In this document: positions 33,442-42,104 of the stretch, in pieces | Numbering within the stretch: the first letter of the stretch is position 1 | How the letters are laid out: the number at the start of each line of letters is the position of its first letter | Assembly: GCA_900541835.1 (NCBI GenBank) | Contig: UQLL01000022.1 | Coordinates: 1 to 42,227, forward strand | Reading direction: 5' to 3' | Length of the DNA stretch: 42,227 nucleotides | Source of the DNA: an uncultured Porphyromonadaceae bacterium | Lineage (GTDB): Bacteria; Bacteroidota; Bacteroidia; Bacteroidales; Muribaculaceae | The notes under the pieces: model-generated | What the model saw: the letters and a program-made list of their open reading frames with translations, nothing else | Database searches by the model: none | Told to the model about the DNA's origin: nothing | Made by a program: the position numbers and the translations under genes

Positions 33442-34569
33442 TCAGAGGGGCTTGCGGTAGGCGCGGCGGCGGCGGTGCTGGCGCGAGGTGAAGTACTTCC
33501 ACTGCTCCTGGACGGAGGAGTTGGCGGCCAGTTCGGGGTTCGACTCGGCCCAGCGGAATCCGCGCTTCTGGTACTGCGGGATGAGGTCCTGGAAGAGCAT
33601 GGCGTTGACGCCCTTGCCCTGGTACTCGGGCTTGATGCCGACCAGCATCAGGTCCACGCGGTCGTTCTTTCCCTTGAGGGCGCGGAGCAGGGGGAGCCAC
33701 CCGGTGGGGAAGAGCCTGCCGCGGCTACGCTGCAGGCCGCGGCTCAGCGACGGCATGGAGATGCCCACGCCCACGAGCTTCTCGTCGCGGTCCACGATCA
33801 GGCTCACCAGGTCCAGGTCCAGCAGCGACAGGTACTCGTTGATGTAGGCCTCGATCTGGCGGTCCGTCAGCGGCGAGTAGCCGTAGAGCTGGTCGTAGGT
33901 CTCGTTGATGAGCTCGAACAGCGCCCGCCCGTAGTCGCGCTTGATGGCCTTCTTGTCGGTGTACTTCCTTACCTTGAGGCCGAAGCGGCGCTTGACGATG
34001 TCGGCCACGCGGTTCATCACCTCGGGGATGGCGTCGGGAACGTCCATGACGAACTCCAGCCACTCGGTGTCGGGCTGGTATCCGGCCCCCAGCACGTGCT
34101 CCTCGTAATAGGGGAAGTTGTAGTTGGTGGCCATGGTGCCCAGCTCGTCGAAGCCGAAGGTGAGCAGGCCCTCGCGGTCGAGGTCGGTGAAGCCCAGGGG
34201 GCCGACTATGTGCGTCATGCCCTTTTCGCGGGCCCACTGCTCGGCGGCTCCGAGCAGGGCGGCCGACACGGCCCGGTCGTCGACGAAGTCGAAGAAGCCG
34301 AAGCGGGCGTCGAGGTGGCCGGTGCGCTCGTTGACCTGCCGGTTGATTATGGCGGCGATGCGCCCGGCGGGCTTGCCGTCGCGGTAGGCCATGAAGCACT
34401 GCGCCTCGCAGAAGTCGAAGGCGGGGTTCTTGTCCGGTGAGAGCGTGGCCACCTCGTCGAGCACCAGCGGCGGCACGTAGCAGGGGTTGCCGCGGTACAG
34501 GCGGATGGGGAACTTGACGAACGGCAGCAGGTCGCGCTTGCGCGGGGCGATGGCTTTTACTTCGATCAT
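33442..34569 (-). CDS. GNAT-like conserved Bacteroidota protein
   Basis: The 375-residue protein belongs to a family common in Bacteroidota and usually annotated as N-acetyltransferase-like. It opens with MIEVKAIAPRKRDLLPFVKF and has YRGNPCYVPPLVLDE, KNPAFDFCEAQCFMAYRDGK, GRIAAIINRQVNE, GPLGFTDLDREG and a late acetyl-CoA-site-like segment (LMLVGIKPEYQGKGVNAMLF). The last has the QGKG form of the GNAT motif A. The substrate is unknown. The start overlaps the stop of the pseudokinase gene (ATGA, 34566-34569), so the two proteins are made together. No signal peptide is present. The C-terminal end is basic (RQHRRRRAYRKPL). Confidence 0.75.
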   Translation of the reverse strand: MIEVKAIAPRKRDLLPFVKFPIRLYRGNPCYVPPLVLDEVATLSPDKNPAFDFCEAQCFMAYRDGKPAGRIAAIINRQVNERTGHLDARFGFFDFVDDRAVSAALLGAAEQWAREKGMTHIVGPLGFTDLDREGLLTFGFDELGTMATNYNFPYYEEHVLGAGYQPDTEWLEFVMDVPDAIPEVMNRVADIVKRRFGLKVRKYTDKKAIKRDYGRALFELINETYDQLYGYSPLTDRQIEAYINEYLSLLDLDLVSLIVDRDEKLVGVGISMPSLSRGLQRSRGRLFPTGWLPLLRALKGKNDRVDLMLVGIKPEYQGKGVNAMLFQDLIPQYQKRGFRWAESNPELAANSSVQEQWKYFTSRQHRRRRAYRKPL

Positions 34570-35330
34570 TTCATGAAGACGATGAGGGCGGTCATGAGCG
34601 CTATGGCGATGACGATGGTGGCGATCAGGAAGAGGTACAGCTGCGCCGAGGAGCGTTTCTCGATGGCGAGCTGGAGGTCGGCCACGGTGTGGTAGCCGCC
34701 CCCGGCGGCGCGGTTGGCGATCTTGCGCAGGCGCGGCATCTTGGCCGGCAGGTGGTCGAGCACCTCGCCCAGCACCAAGCCGTAGGACCGCAGGTCGTCG
34801 TCGGTGTCCTGGCGCGTCAGGTGCTCCGCCTGGTCGTAGCCCACGTTGATGAGCTTGAGGTTCTCGTTGTACTCGGTGAAGATGATGTTGTCGGCCGTGA
34901 TGGGGTAGTGCACCAGGTGGTTCTCCTGTATGTACTCCAGGGCGTCGATGAGCTGTGTCTGGAGGCGGTTGAGGATGCGGGGCGTGAGGCGCTTCTCGTC
35001 GATGAGGCGCCGCAGCGAGTGGCCGTAGACGTCGTCGGTGATGATGGCGCGGCCAAGGCCGGGGATCTCCTCCAGGTCGTTGACCATGACGATGTTGGGG
35101 TGCGCCAGGTTGTAGCGCGTGTCGAACTCCCGGTCGAGCATCTGCCGGCAGTGCTCGTCGTTGGCGTAGCGCTTCTTGAGCGCCTTGAGCATGACCCACT
35201 TGCCGTGCTTGCGGGCAGTGTAGACGTCGTAGTACTCCTCCTCCCACTCGGGCAGCAGGGTGAGGTCGGACCATTTGCCCGACGGGTCGTCGATAGGTAT
35301 CTTTTTCTCTTCCTTGCTTGTGTAGCTCAT
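34566..35330 (-). CDS. Membrane-anchored protein pseudokinase
   Basis: The 254-residue protein has a protein-kinase-like fold and one C-terminal membrane helix (about 231-252, LYLFLIATIVIAIALMTALI), so the kinase domain should face the cytoplasm. The ATP-site Lys49 (VMLKAL) and helix-C Glu68 (REF) seem present. The catalytic loop, however, reads HYPITADN (141-148) in place of HRDLKPEN, so the catalytic Asp is Pro and the loop Lys is Thr. DFG is replaced by NVG (162-164), and no glycine-rich loop is visible. It is therefore probably inactive and acts as a scaffold or sensor. It lies 76 bp after serS and overlaps the GNAT-like gene by 4 bp. Confidence 0.75.
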   Translation of the reverse strand: MSYTSKEEKKIPIDDPSGKWSDLTLLPEWEEEYYDVYTARKHGKWVMLKALKKRYANDEHCRQMLDREFDTRYNLAHPNIVMVNDLEEIPGLGRAIITDDVYGHSLRRLIDEKRLTPRILNRLQTQLIDALEYIQENHLVHYPITADNIIFTEYNENLKLINVGYDQAEHLTRQDTDDDLRSYGLVLGEVLDHLPAKMPRLRKIANRAAGGGYHTVADLQLAIEKRSSAQLYLFLIATIVIAIALMTALIVFMK

Positions 35331-35406
35331 CGTGGGTGGAATTGGTGGTTGTAGGTTGTCAATAGCCGTGCGGGCGGCAGGCTTGCTCTGGAATTGGTGC
35401 TTTCTC

Positions 35407-36678
35407 TCAGCTGATCCTGTCGAATCCGGTGTATGGGCGCAGGCACTCGGGAATGATGATTCCCTCGGGTGTCTGGTTGTTCTCCAGCAGGGCGGCCATG
35501 ATGCGTGGCAGGGCCAGGGCGGAGCCGTTGAGGGTGTGGCACAGGTGGGTCTTGCGGTCGGCTCCGCGGTAGCGGCACTTCAGGCGGTTGGCCTGGTACG
35601 TCTCGAAGTTGGAGACGGAGCTGACCTCCAGCCAGCGCTCCTGGGCGCCGGACCACACCTCGAAGTCGTAGGTGATGGCGGAGGTGAAGCTCATGTCGCC
35701 GCCGCACAGGCGCAGGATGTGCCATGGCAGGCCCAGGCCCTCGAGCAGGCGCTGCACGTGGTCCTTCATCTCCTCCAGGGCGGCGTAGGAGCTCTCCGGC
35801 TTCTCGATGCGCACTATCTCCACCTTGTCGAACTGGTGCAGGCGGTTGAGCCCGCGCACGTCCTTGCCGTAGGAGCCGGCCTCGCGGCGCCAGCAGGGGG
35901 AGTAGGCGCAATTCTTGCGCGGCAGCGAGTCCTCGGCCAGGATCACGTCGCGGTACATGTTGGTGACGGGCACCTCGGCGGTGGGGATGAGGTAGAGGTT
36001 GTCGAGGTCGGCGTGGTACATCTGGCCCTCCTTGTCGGGGAGCTGTCCGGTGCCGTATCCTGAGGCCTCGTTGACCACGAATGGAGGCTCGACCTCGGTG
36101 TAGCCGGCGTCGGCGGCCGAGTTGAGGAAGTACTGGATGAGGGCGCGCTGCAGGCGGGCTCCCTTGCCGATGTAGAAGGGGAAGCCGGCGCCGGTCACCT
36201 TCACGCCCAGCTCGAAGTCTATGATGCCGTACTTCTTGGCCAGCTCCCAGTGGGGCAGGGCGTCGGCGCCGAGCCGGGGCATGGGGCCGCCCTCCTTGAC
36301 GACGACGTTGTCGGCGGCGGTGAGGCCCTCGGGCACGTCGGCGCAGGGGGTGTTGGGGATGCCCAGCAGCAGCTCGCGGATCTGTTTCTCGGCCTCCTCC
36401 TGGCGGGCCACGCGGTCGGCCGAGTCGGCCTTGAGGAGGGCCACGCGGGCCTTGGCGGCCTCTGCCTCCTCCTTCTTGCCCTGCTTCATCAGGGCGCCGA
36501 TGGAGGACGCCAGCTTCTTCAGCTCGCTGGCGGTGGTGTCGTTGGCCTTCTGGAGGCTCCGGCGCTCCGCGTCGAGCTCCAGGATGCGCGCGATGGGTTC
36601 CTTGGCGTCGAAGCCCTTGACGGCCAGGCGCTCTATGATATGTTCGGGGTTCGCTTTTATGTCTGCGAGTACTAACAT
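35407..36678 (-). CDS. serS: Seryl-tRNA synthetase
   Basis: The 423-residue class II synthetase charges tRNA-Ser with serine. It has an N-terminal coiled-coil arm (about 30-100) that contacts the tRNA. The catalytic domain has motif 2 (CAYSPCWRREAGSYGKDVRG) and motif 3 (HTLNGSALALPRIMAALLEN), followed by IIIPECLRPYTGF. Length is normal. The promoter at 36738-36769 fits the Bacteroidota consensus and gives a leader of about 55 nt. A pseudokinase and a GNAT-like gene follow in the same direction, possibly co-transcribed. Confidence 0.97.
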   Translation of the reverse strand: MLVLADIKANPEHIIERLAVKGFDAKEPIARILELDAERRSLQKANDTTASELKKLASSIGALMKQGKKEEAEAAKARVALLKADSADRVARQEEAEKQIRELLLGIPNTPCADVPEGLTAADNVVVKEGGPMPRLGADALPHWELAKKYGIIDFELGVKVTGAGFPFYIGKGARLQRALIQYFLNSAADAGYTEVEPPFVVNEASGYGTGQLPDKEGQMYHADLDNLYLIPTAEVPVTNMYRDVILAEDSLPRKNCAYSPCWRREAGSYGKDVRGLNRLHQFDKVEIVRIEKPESSYAALEEMKDHVQRLLEGLGLPWHILRLCGGDMSFTSAITYDFEVWSGAQERWLEVSSVSNFETYQANRLKCRYRGADRKTHLCHTLNGSALALPRIMAALLENNQTPEGIIIPECLRPYTGFDRIS

Positions 36679-36737
36679 GGGTGTCTTTACTTGTCTTCAG
36701 CACCGCCGCCTTTTACCGGCACGCGGTTTCACAGATG

Positions 36738-36769
36738 CAAAAATACAACTTTTCCGCGAAACGGCCAAA
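36738..36769 (-). promoter_or_regulatory. serS promoter, TTTG-N20-TATTTTTG
   Basis: On the minus strand TTTG (36769-36766), exactly 20 bp, then TATTTTTG (36745-36738). It abuts the terminator of the upstream glycosidase gene, whose stem ends at 36769. Confidence 0.8.
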
Positions 36770-36812
36770 CACGGCGCCGGATTTGCCCTCTTTCGGGCTT
36801 CCCGCGCCGTGT
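36769..36812 (-). terminator. Hairpin terminator of the glycosidase gene
   Basis: ACACGGCGC (36769-36777) pairs with GCGCCGTGT (36804-36812), with an inner GCCC/GGGC stem. Only a weak T-run follows (TTGG), so efficiency is uncertain. Confidence 0.5.
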
Positions 36813-36830
36813 CTCATCGTTTTTTGCGGG

Positions 36831-39116
36831 TTATCGGACGGGTGCTGCGAGCAGCTCGTCGATGAGGGCGTGGTTGGTGAGGCGGTTCATGTTCTCGTCG
36901 GTGTCGGCGAAGGTGACGGTCACCTCGGAGGCCCCGGCGGGCAGGTCCACGAGCACGGGGTTCGTGAGGCCCCAGTCGTTCCAGTTGGCTACGCCGCGCT
37001 GCGGCATGACGACGGCCCCGGCGCGCCTGCCGTTCACGGAGACGGAGCGGATGGCGCACTTGTTCTCGGTGTTGACGGGCCCGTTGCCGTTGGCGTATCG
37101 CAGCGTCAGGGCGTAGGTGCCTGCCGCCTTGACGGCTATGGGGATGGTGATGGCTCCGGTGGCGTGGTCGACCTCGCGGAAGCCCTGGCCGTGGTAGCCC
37201 TGCACGGGGGCCGCGGGGGCGTAGGAGACTTCCTTGCTGGCTACGGCGGTGCCCTCGCCGGGGAGCTGGAATGCCAGGGTCTCGCCCACGTAGCGGGGCT
37301 CGGAGGCGAAGCTGCGGGTGCCGTCGGAGGCCACGCCCGCCACCTGCCATTCGCCGATTTCGGCTACGGGCCAGGAGGTCGTGCGCGTGTCGGCCACCTT
37401 GCGGCCGTTGTGGAGCACCTCGTAGCCGGCGATGTACTCGATGGGGTTCCAGCTTAGCTGCGTGGCGCCGGTGGCGGGGTCGGTGTCGAGCCAGGCCATG
37501 GGCGTCAGCGGCGCTTTCAGGTTGGGCTGTTCGTTGACCTTGGAAGTCGTCAGGTCGTTGTCGGCCAGCACGATGTCGATGTCGGCGCCGTGGCGCAGCT
37601 CGCGGGCGGTCAGGAAGCAGCCGTCGGTCACCGGGCGCTCCTTGCCGTTGACGCGCAGTGTCCTGATGCGGTTGCCGTGGCCGGAGACGGTGATGTTGAG
37701 GCGTGCGCCCCGGTAGGGGAAGTTCTCGAGGGTCCGGGTGGCGGCCAGGGCCTTGGGCACCACCGGGGCGATGCGCAGGCCGTCCGGCTCGAAGTGGATG
37801 CCGAACAGCACCTGCTGTGTCAGCGCCAGGTTGCCGCTCAGCGACCACAGCATGTTCGAGGAGTTGAGCTCGGTGTAGATGTCGCCGTTGTCGAGGTTGA
37901 AGTTCTCCTTGTTGGTGGCGAACAGGGCCGCGGGGCGGACGATGGAGCCGAAGCCCTGCATGATGCCGGCCTCGTTGCCGGCCCTGGCGTTGGCCAGGGT
38001 CCAGTAGGCGGCCACGAATGGCCACAGGGCGTTGTTGTGGTAGCTGGGCATGTCGGCGATCTGGGGGTAGAAGATGGCCGGGCCGTAGGGGGTGACGGGC
38101 ACGGACTCGGTGATGGTGACGGCGCGGGCCGGGGAGGCTATGCCGTAGAGTATGGCGAGGGCCTCGCCCAGGGTCTCCTCGCGGTCGAGCAGCACGAGGT
38201 TCTGCCGCCCGTAGCGGTACATCCCGTAGTATCCCTTGTCGGGCATGTAGAAGGCGTCGTTGATGAGCCTGGCCAGGCCCTCGGAGCGCGCGGCCCAGTC
38301 TGCGGCCTCCTTGCGCTTGCCCAGCTGGCGGGCCATGTCGGCCAGGATGCCCATGGCGGCGGCGTGCACCACGTTGGTGCTCATGGCCTCGGACCGGTAT
38401 ATGTCGGCGGTCTGCATCCAGCGGGGATAGCTCTGCTCGCGCCAGTCGATGAAGGATGTCTCGCCGCGCACCAGGCCGTCGGGGCCGTAGGCGGTGGCGT
38501 GGTCGTCGGCCATGGAGCGGACGCCGGCGCGGTAGGCGAACTCGAGCCAGGCGTGGTCGCCGGTGACCTTGTAGACCTCCCAGGCGGCCAGGAGCCAGAC
38601 CATGCGGTCGGTGCTCACGGGCCAGGCGCCCCCCGAGCCGGTGTCCTGGACGATGCGGCCCAGCGGGTCCACCTTCTTGCGCAGGGAGATCATGGAGGCC
38701 TCGGGCTGGAGGGCGGCCATGCTCAGGATGATGGAGTAGCTCACGTCGCGGGTCCAGACGCCGGCCCACTCCTTGCCGGTGCGCAGGGTGGTGTCGGGCT
38801 CCACGGCGTTGACCATCTCGTCGAGCCCCATGTTGTAGACGGCAGCCAGGAGCTTTTCGGGGGTCTTGAGGCGGGGATAGGCACGCAGGTCGTTTTTCTG
38901 TTTCCAGGTCCGGTCCACGCCCATGTAGTAGCCGGGACGGGCGGAGTAGTTGCCGGTGATCTCGAAGGGCGAGACGGCATATGCGCGGAATGGCCCCTGG
39001 AGGATGCTGTCGCCGACCCAGGCGTAAGCCGGCGTGGCGACGACGGTGTCTGTGGCGGCGGCCCGCGCTCCGAGGGCGCAGGCTGCGGCGGCTATGAGTA
39101 TGCAGATCTGTTTCAT
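36831..39116 (-). CDS. Secreted six-hairpin glycoside hydrolase with FN3 and CBM-like domains
   Basis: The start at ATG 39116 gives a signal peptide (MKQICILIAAAACALGARAA); the in-frame ATG at 39185 would add 23 polar residues. The 761-residue protein has an (alpha/alpha)6-barrel like GH63/MGH1-type and rhamnosidase-type enzymes. It shows GKEWAGVWTRDVSYSIILSM near 115-135, TADIYRSEAMSTNVVHAAAM near 235, and FYPQIADMPSYHNNALWPFV near 350. Asp and Glu in these stretches are candidates for catalysis. A beta domain, an FN3-like domain (LSWNPIEYIAGYEVLHNGRK) and a C-terminal CBM6/35-like domain (about 630-750) follow. It probably cuts a host or plant glycan in the periplasm; the linkage is unknown. 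It follows rnr after 75 bp and may share its transcript. Confidence 0.8.
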   Translation of the reverse strand: MKQICILIAAAACALGARAAATDTVVATPAYAWVGDSILQGPFRAYAVSPFEITGNYSARPGYYMGVDRTWKQKNDLRAYPRLKTPEKLLAAVYNMGLDEMVNAVEPDTTLRTGKEWAGVWTRDVSYSIILSMAALQPEASMISLRKKVDPLGRIVQDTGSGGAWPVSTDRMVWLLAAWEVYKVTGDHAWLEFAYRAGVRSMADDHATAYGPDGLVRGETSFIDWREQSYPRWMQTADIYRSEAMSTNVVHAAAMGILADMARQLGKRKEAADWAARSEGLARLINDAFYMPDKGYYGMYRYGRQNLVLLDREETLGEALAILYGIASPARAVTITESVPVTPYGPAIFYPQIADMPSYHNNALWPFVAAYWTLANARAGNEAGIMQGFGSIVRPAALFATNKENFNLDNGDIYTELNSSNMLWSLSGNLALTQQVLFGIHFEPDGLRIAPVVPKALAATRTLENFPYRGARLNITVSGHGNRIRTLRVNGKERPVTDGCFLTARELRHGADIDIVLADNDLTTSKVNEQPNLKAPLTPMAWLDTDPATGATQLSWNPIEYIAGYEVLHNGRKVADTRTTSWPVAEIGEWQVAGVASDGTRSFASEPRYVGETLAFQLPGEGTAVASKEVSYAPAAPVQGYHGQGFREVDHATGAITIPIAVKAAGTYALTLRYANGNGPVNTENKCAIRSVSVNGRRAGAVVMPQRGVANWNDWGLTNPVLVDLPAGASEVTVTFADTDENMNRLTNHALIDELLAAPVR

Positions 39117-39137
39117 GACGGGGGTAGTGGGTTGACA

Positions 39138-39186
39138 ATGAACAATGTCAGCTTCGCGCCGGTGAGCGCGAAGCTCGTAGTTCATT
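39138..39186 (-). terminator. Hairpin after rnr
   Basis: AGCTTCGCGC (39150-39159) pairs with GCGCGAAGCT (39166-39175), with outer AATGAAC/GTTCATT pairing (39138-39144 and 39180-39186). There is no T-run, so it may slow or process the transcript rather than end it. Confidence 0.4.
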
Positions 39187-39191
39187 GAAAA

Positions 39192-41426
39192 TTACTTGCG
39201 GTGTGAGCGGGCGCGGGGGCGCTTCTTTTTATGGGCGGAGAGGGCGGGGAGGGGCCTGTTGGGGTTGCCGGTGTCCTCGATGAGGGCGAAGTCGAGCTGC
39301 TTGCGCTCCAGGTCGGCGCGCGCTACCTGCACCTTCACCTCGTCGCCCAGCGTGTAGCGGCGGTTGTGGCGGCGCCCGATCAGGCAGTAGTTCTTCTCGT
39401 CGAAGTCGTAGTAGTCGTCGGCCAGGTCGCGGATGGGCACCAGGCCCTCGCACAGGTTCTCGCCGAGCTCTACGTACAGGCCCCACTCCGTCACGCCGGA
39501 GATGACGCCCTGGTAGACCTCGCCCAGGCGCTCCTGCATGTACTCGACCTGCTTGTAGCGGATGGAGGCGCGCTCGGCGCTGGCGGCCAGCTGCTCCATG
39601 TCGGAGCAGTGGCGGCACTGCTCCTCGAGCTTGTCGGCGTTGGCCGAGCGCTGTCCGTCGGCGTAGCGGCGCAGCAGGCGGTGCACCATCATGTCGGGGT
39701 AGCGGCGGATGGGCGACGTGAAGTGGGTGTAGTAGGGCATGGCCAGGCCGTAGTGGCCTCGGTTGTCGGTGGTGTAGACGGCCTTGGCCATGGACCGGAT
39801 GGCGAGCATGGAGAGCATGTTCTCCTCGCCGCGCCCCTTTACGTCTTTCAGCAGCTTGTTGAGGCTGCGGTTGACCTCGCCGGCGGTGCCGTCGGGCTTT
39901 ACGCGGTGGCCGAAGCGGGCGGCGATGGAGGCCAGGTTGGAGAGCTTCTCGGGGTCGGGGTTGTCGTGGACGCGGTAGACGAAGCTCTTGGCGCGGCGCC
40001 CCTTGGCGACCTTGCCGATGTGCTCGGCCACCGACAGGTTGGCCAGGAGCATGAACTCCTCCACGAGCTTGTTGGCGTCCTTGGACTCCTTGAAGTACAC
40101 GCTTACTGGTTTCCCGTTCCTGTCGATTTCAAAACGGACCTCGGCGCGGTCGAACTCGATGGCGCCCGCCTTGTAGCGCTTCTCGCGGAGCTTCTTGGCC
40201 AGGCGGTCGAGCATGAGGACCTCGCCGGAGTAGTCGCCTCGGCCCGTCTCGATGATCTCCTGCGCCTCCTCGTAGGTGAAGCGGCGGTCGGAGCGGATGA
40301 CGGTGGGCACGATGCGGCGGTCGAGCACTCTGGCGTCGGCGTCCATGGTGAAGATGGCCGAGAAGGTGAGCTTCTCCTCGCCGGGGCGCAGGGAGCAGAT
40401 GCCGTTGCTGAGGTGCTCGGGGAGCATGGGGATTGTGCGGTCCACCAGGTAGACGCTGGTGGCGCGCTTGCGGGCCTCCTTCTCGATGATGGTCTTGTCC
40501 CGGACGTAGTGAGTGACGTCGGCGATGTGGACGCCTACCTCCCAGCGGCCCTCGCCGGCGGGGCGGATGCTCAGGGCGTCGTCGAAGTCCTTGGCGTCCC
40601 TGGGGTCGATGGTGAAGGTGGGCACGGCGCGGAAGTCCTCGCGCTTTGCCACCTCCTCGGGGGTGATGCCGGCGTCGATGTGGCCGGCGGCCTTCTCCAC
40701 GGCCTCGGGGTATTTGTACGGCAGGCCGAACTCGGCCAGGATGGCGTGCATCTCGGTGTTGTTCTCGCCCTTCCGGCCGAGGACGTCGAGGACCTCTCCT
40801 ACGGGGTTCATCTGGTCCTGCGGCCAGGAGGTGATTCGGGCGACGGCCTTGTCGCCCGCCTTGCCGCCGCGCAGGCGGTTGCGGGGTATGACGATGTCGG
40901 CGGCCAGGAACTTGGAGTCGGGCACCAGGGCGGCGTAGTTGCGCTCCACCTTGAGGGTGCCGATGAAGTTCTGGTCGTGGCGCTCGATGATCTCGACGAC
41001 GCGCGCCTCGGGCTCGGCTCCACGGCGGGAGGCGGAGATTTCCACGCGGACGCGGTCGCCGTTGAGGGCGTGCATGGAGTTGCGCTCGGTCACCAGGATG
41101 CTCTCGTCGTCGATCGCCACGGAGTTGCGGCCGTTGCTGCGGCGCGAGAAGACGCCCTCCTTGGCGGTGCCTCGGTTGGAGGGGGCCTTGTACTTGCCCA
41201 GGGACACTTCCTGGATCTCCTCGGCGGCCACCAGGTCGTCCAGGAGGTTTATGATGTCGTTGCGGGCCGAGGCGTGGGTGGCGCCTATGCCGTAGGCTAT
41301 CTGCTTGTAGTTGAACGAGCGGCGGGGGTCGGCCCTGAGGAAGTCCATGACGGCCCGGGTCATCTCGCCCTTGCGGAAGCGGCGGGGCGCAGGGATGGCC
41401 GCCTTCTTCTTATTATTGTCTTTCAT
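39192..41426 (-). CDS. rnr: Ribonuclease R
   Basis: The 744-residue 3'-5' exoribonuclease has an N-terminal winged-helix region (FNYKQIAYGIGATHASARND). Cold-shock domains come next, then the RNB catalytic domain with FTIDPRDAKDFDDALS (acidic residues that bind magnesium) and HFTSPIRRYPDMMVHRLL. A C-terminal S1 domain (YQGVISGVTEWGLYVEL) and a basic tail (HKKKRPRARSHRK) complete it. The order and size are standard. It degrades structured RNA in the cytoplasm. Upstream lies a compound palindromic repeat; no TAnnTTTG promoter is visible near the start. Confidence 0.96.
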   Translation of the reverse strand: MKDNNKKKAAIPAPRRFRKGEMTRAVMDFLRADPRRSFNYKQIAYGIGATHASARNDIINLLDDLVAAEEIQEVSLGKYKAPSNRGTAKEGVFSRRSNGRNSVAIDDESILVTERNSMHALNGDRVRVEISASRRGAEPEARVVEIIERHDQNFIGTLKVERNYAALVPDSKFLAADIVIPRNRLRGGKAGDKAVARITSWPQDQMNPVGEVLDVLGRKGENNTEMHAILAEFGLPYKYPEAVEKAAGHIDAGITPEEVAKREDFRAVPTFTIDPRDAKDFDDALSIRPAGEGRWEVGVHIADVTHYVRDKTIIEKEARKRATSVYLVDRTIPMLPEHLSNGICSLRPGEEKLTFSAIFTMDADARVLDRRIVPTVIRSDRRFTYEEAQEIIETGRGDYSGEVLMLDRLAKKLREKRYKAGAIEFDRAEVRFEIDRNGKPVSVYFKESKDANKLVEEFMLLANLSVAEHIGKVAKGRRAKSFVYRVHDNPDPEKLSNLASIAARFGHRVKPDGTAGEVNRSLNKLLKDVKGRGEENMLSMLAIRSMAKAVYTTDNRGHYGLAMPYYTHFTSPIRRYPDMMVHRLLRRYADGQRSANADKLEEQCRHCSDMEQLAASAERASIRYKQVEYMQERLGEVYQGVISGVTEWGLYVELGENLCEGLVPIRDLADDYYDFDEKNYCLIGRRHNRRYTLGDEVKVQVARADLERKQLDFALIEDTGNPNRPLPALSAHKKKRPRARSHRK

Positions 41427-41480
41427 TCTATGGTCGTGTTTATCAATGTAACACCTTGGCGTGTGTTTTTCCTCTTGCAG

Positions 41481-41543
41481 GGGCGCACCGGGGTGCGCCC
41501 GAAAACCTGCGGGGTAGGCGGACGCACCCTGGTGCGCCCCTAC
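41481..41543. repeat. Compound palindromic repeat, copy 5 (GCGC variant)
   Basis: Two 9-2-9 cores occur: 41481-41500 (GGGCGCACC, GG, GGTGCGCCC, perfect) and 41520-41539 (GGACGCACC, CT, GGTGCGCCC, one mismatch), the second followed by CTAC. The arms differ from copies 1-4 at two positions. The long A and B flanks are absent. The copy lies in the gap between rnr and a small minus-strand gene. Confidence 0.8.
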
Positions 41544-41557
41544 ATATTATAACGCGG

Positions 41558-41587
41558 AAAGCGCCGTCCGTATTACGCGGGCGGCGC
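41558..41587 (-). terminator. Terminator of the 41615 gene
   Basis: GCGCCGTCCG (41561-41570) pairs with CGGGCGGCGC (41578-41587) with one wobble, followed on the minus strand by TTT. It lies 28 bp after the stop codon. Confidence 0.6.
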
Positions 41588-41614
41588 CGTTTTCGGATGG
41601 GGTGGTGGCGGACT

Positions 41615-42001
41615 TCAGATTTGTTCCGCCCGGAACATTGCCGAGCGGAGGTCGTCGAGGGCGGTTTCGGGGTCGTAGCGGCGCATGAGTGCCTCTGGCA
41701 GGCCGGGGGCGAGCTCGCGCACCATCAGGGCGTCGAGCAGGGCCCGGGCAAGCGGAACCGCCCTCTCGGGAACGTATCGCCAGGCCGACAGGTGCGCGGC
41801 CACCCTCTCCGTGGCACGTTGCCACAGGGGCTTGAGGAGGTCGTCCCTTTCGTTTAGGTCGAGAATTGTCCCGAATGACGCATCCTGCTCGGCGTCGGCG
41901 CCTCCGCCGCGGAAGGCGAGCTGCGACTGAAGCCGCTCCATGAGCCGTGCGCGGTCCGCCGCGTAGGAGAAAAGGGAATTTGTGCTTGTTTCTTTTTCCA
42001 T
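41615..42001 (-). CDS. Small helical protein of unknown function (128 aa)
   Basis: This encodes 128 residues from ATG 42001 with no signal peptide or membrane helix. It is predicted to be mostly alpha-helical and acidic (MERLQSQLAFRGGG, LLKPLWQRATERVAAHLSAW, ALLDALMVRELAPGLPEALM). I do not recognise the family with confidence. The layout resembles small helical proteins encoded near phage head or portal genes in Bacteroidota, and phage-like genes occur at the left edge of this window, but the two are 38 kb apart here. The gene has its own terminator and faces away from a divergent promoter at 42093. Confidence 0.65.
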   Translation of the reverse strand: MEKETSTNSLFSYAADRARLMERLQSQLAFRGGGADAEQDASFGTILDLNERDDLLKPLWQRATERVAAHLSAWRYVPERAVPLARALLDALMVRELAPGLPEALMRRYDPETALDDLRSAMFRAEQI

Positions 42002-42070
42002 GATTTGTTGCTGTTATGTTAATCAAATGTTAATTAGTGTTAAAATCGGGGGGGTAAAATGTGGTCTCTG

Positions 42071-42099
42071 TTTTACGAGTAAAATTATTTCGTAATTTT
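42071..42099. promoter_or_regulatory. Overlapping palindromes in a divergent promoter
   Basis: TTTTACGAGTAAAA (42071-42084) and AAAATTA-TTTCG-TAATTTT (42081-42099) are perfect inverted repeats in and upstream of the -7 box at 42093. They would suit operator sites for a dimeric repressor. Confidence 0.4.
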
Positions 42100-42100
42100 G
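42093..42100 (+). promoter_or_regulatory. -7 element TAATTTTG driving a short transcript
   Basis: This perfect TAnnTTTG points right. A TCTG stands 22 bp upstream in the -33 region, so the upstream element is imperfect. The expected RNA start is about 42105. Confidence 0.5.
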
Positions 42101-42104
42101 TAGT

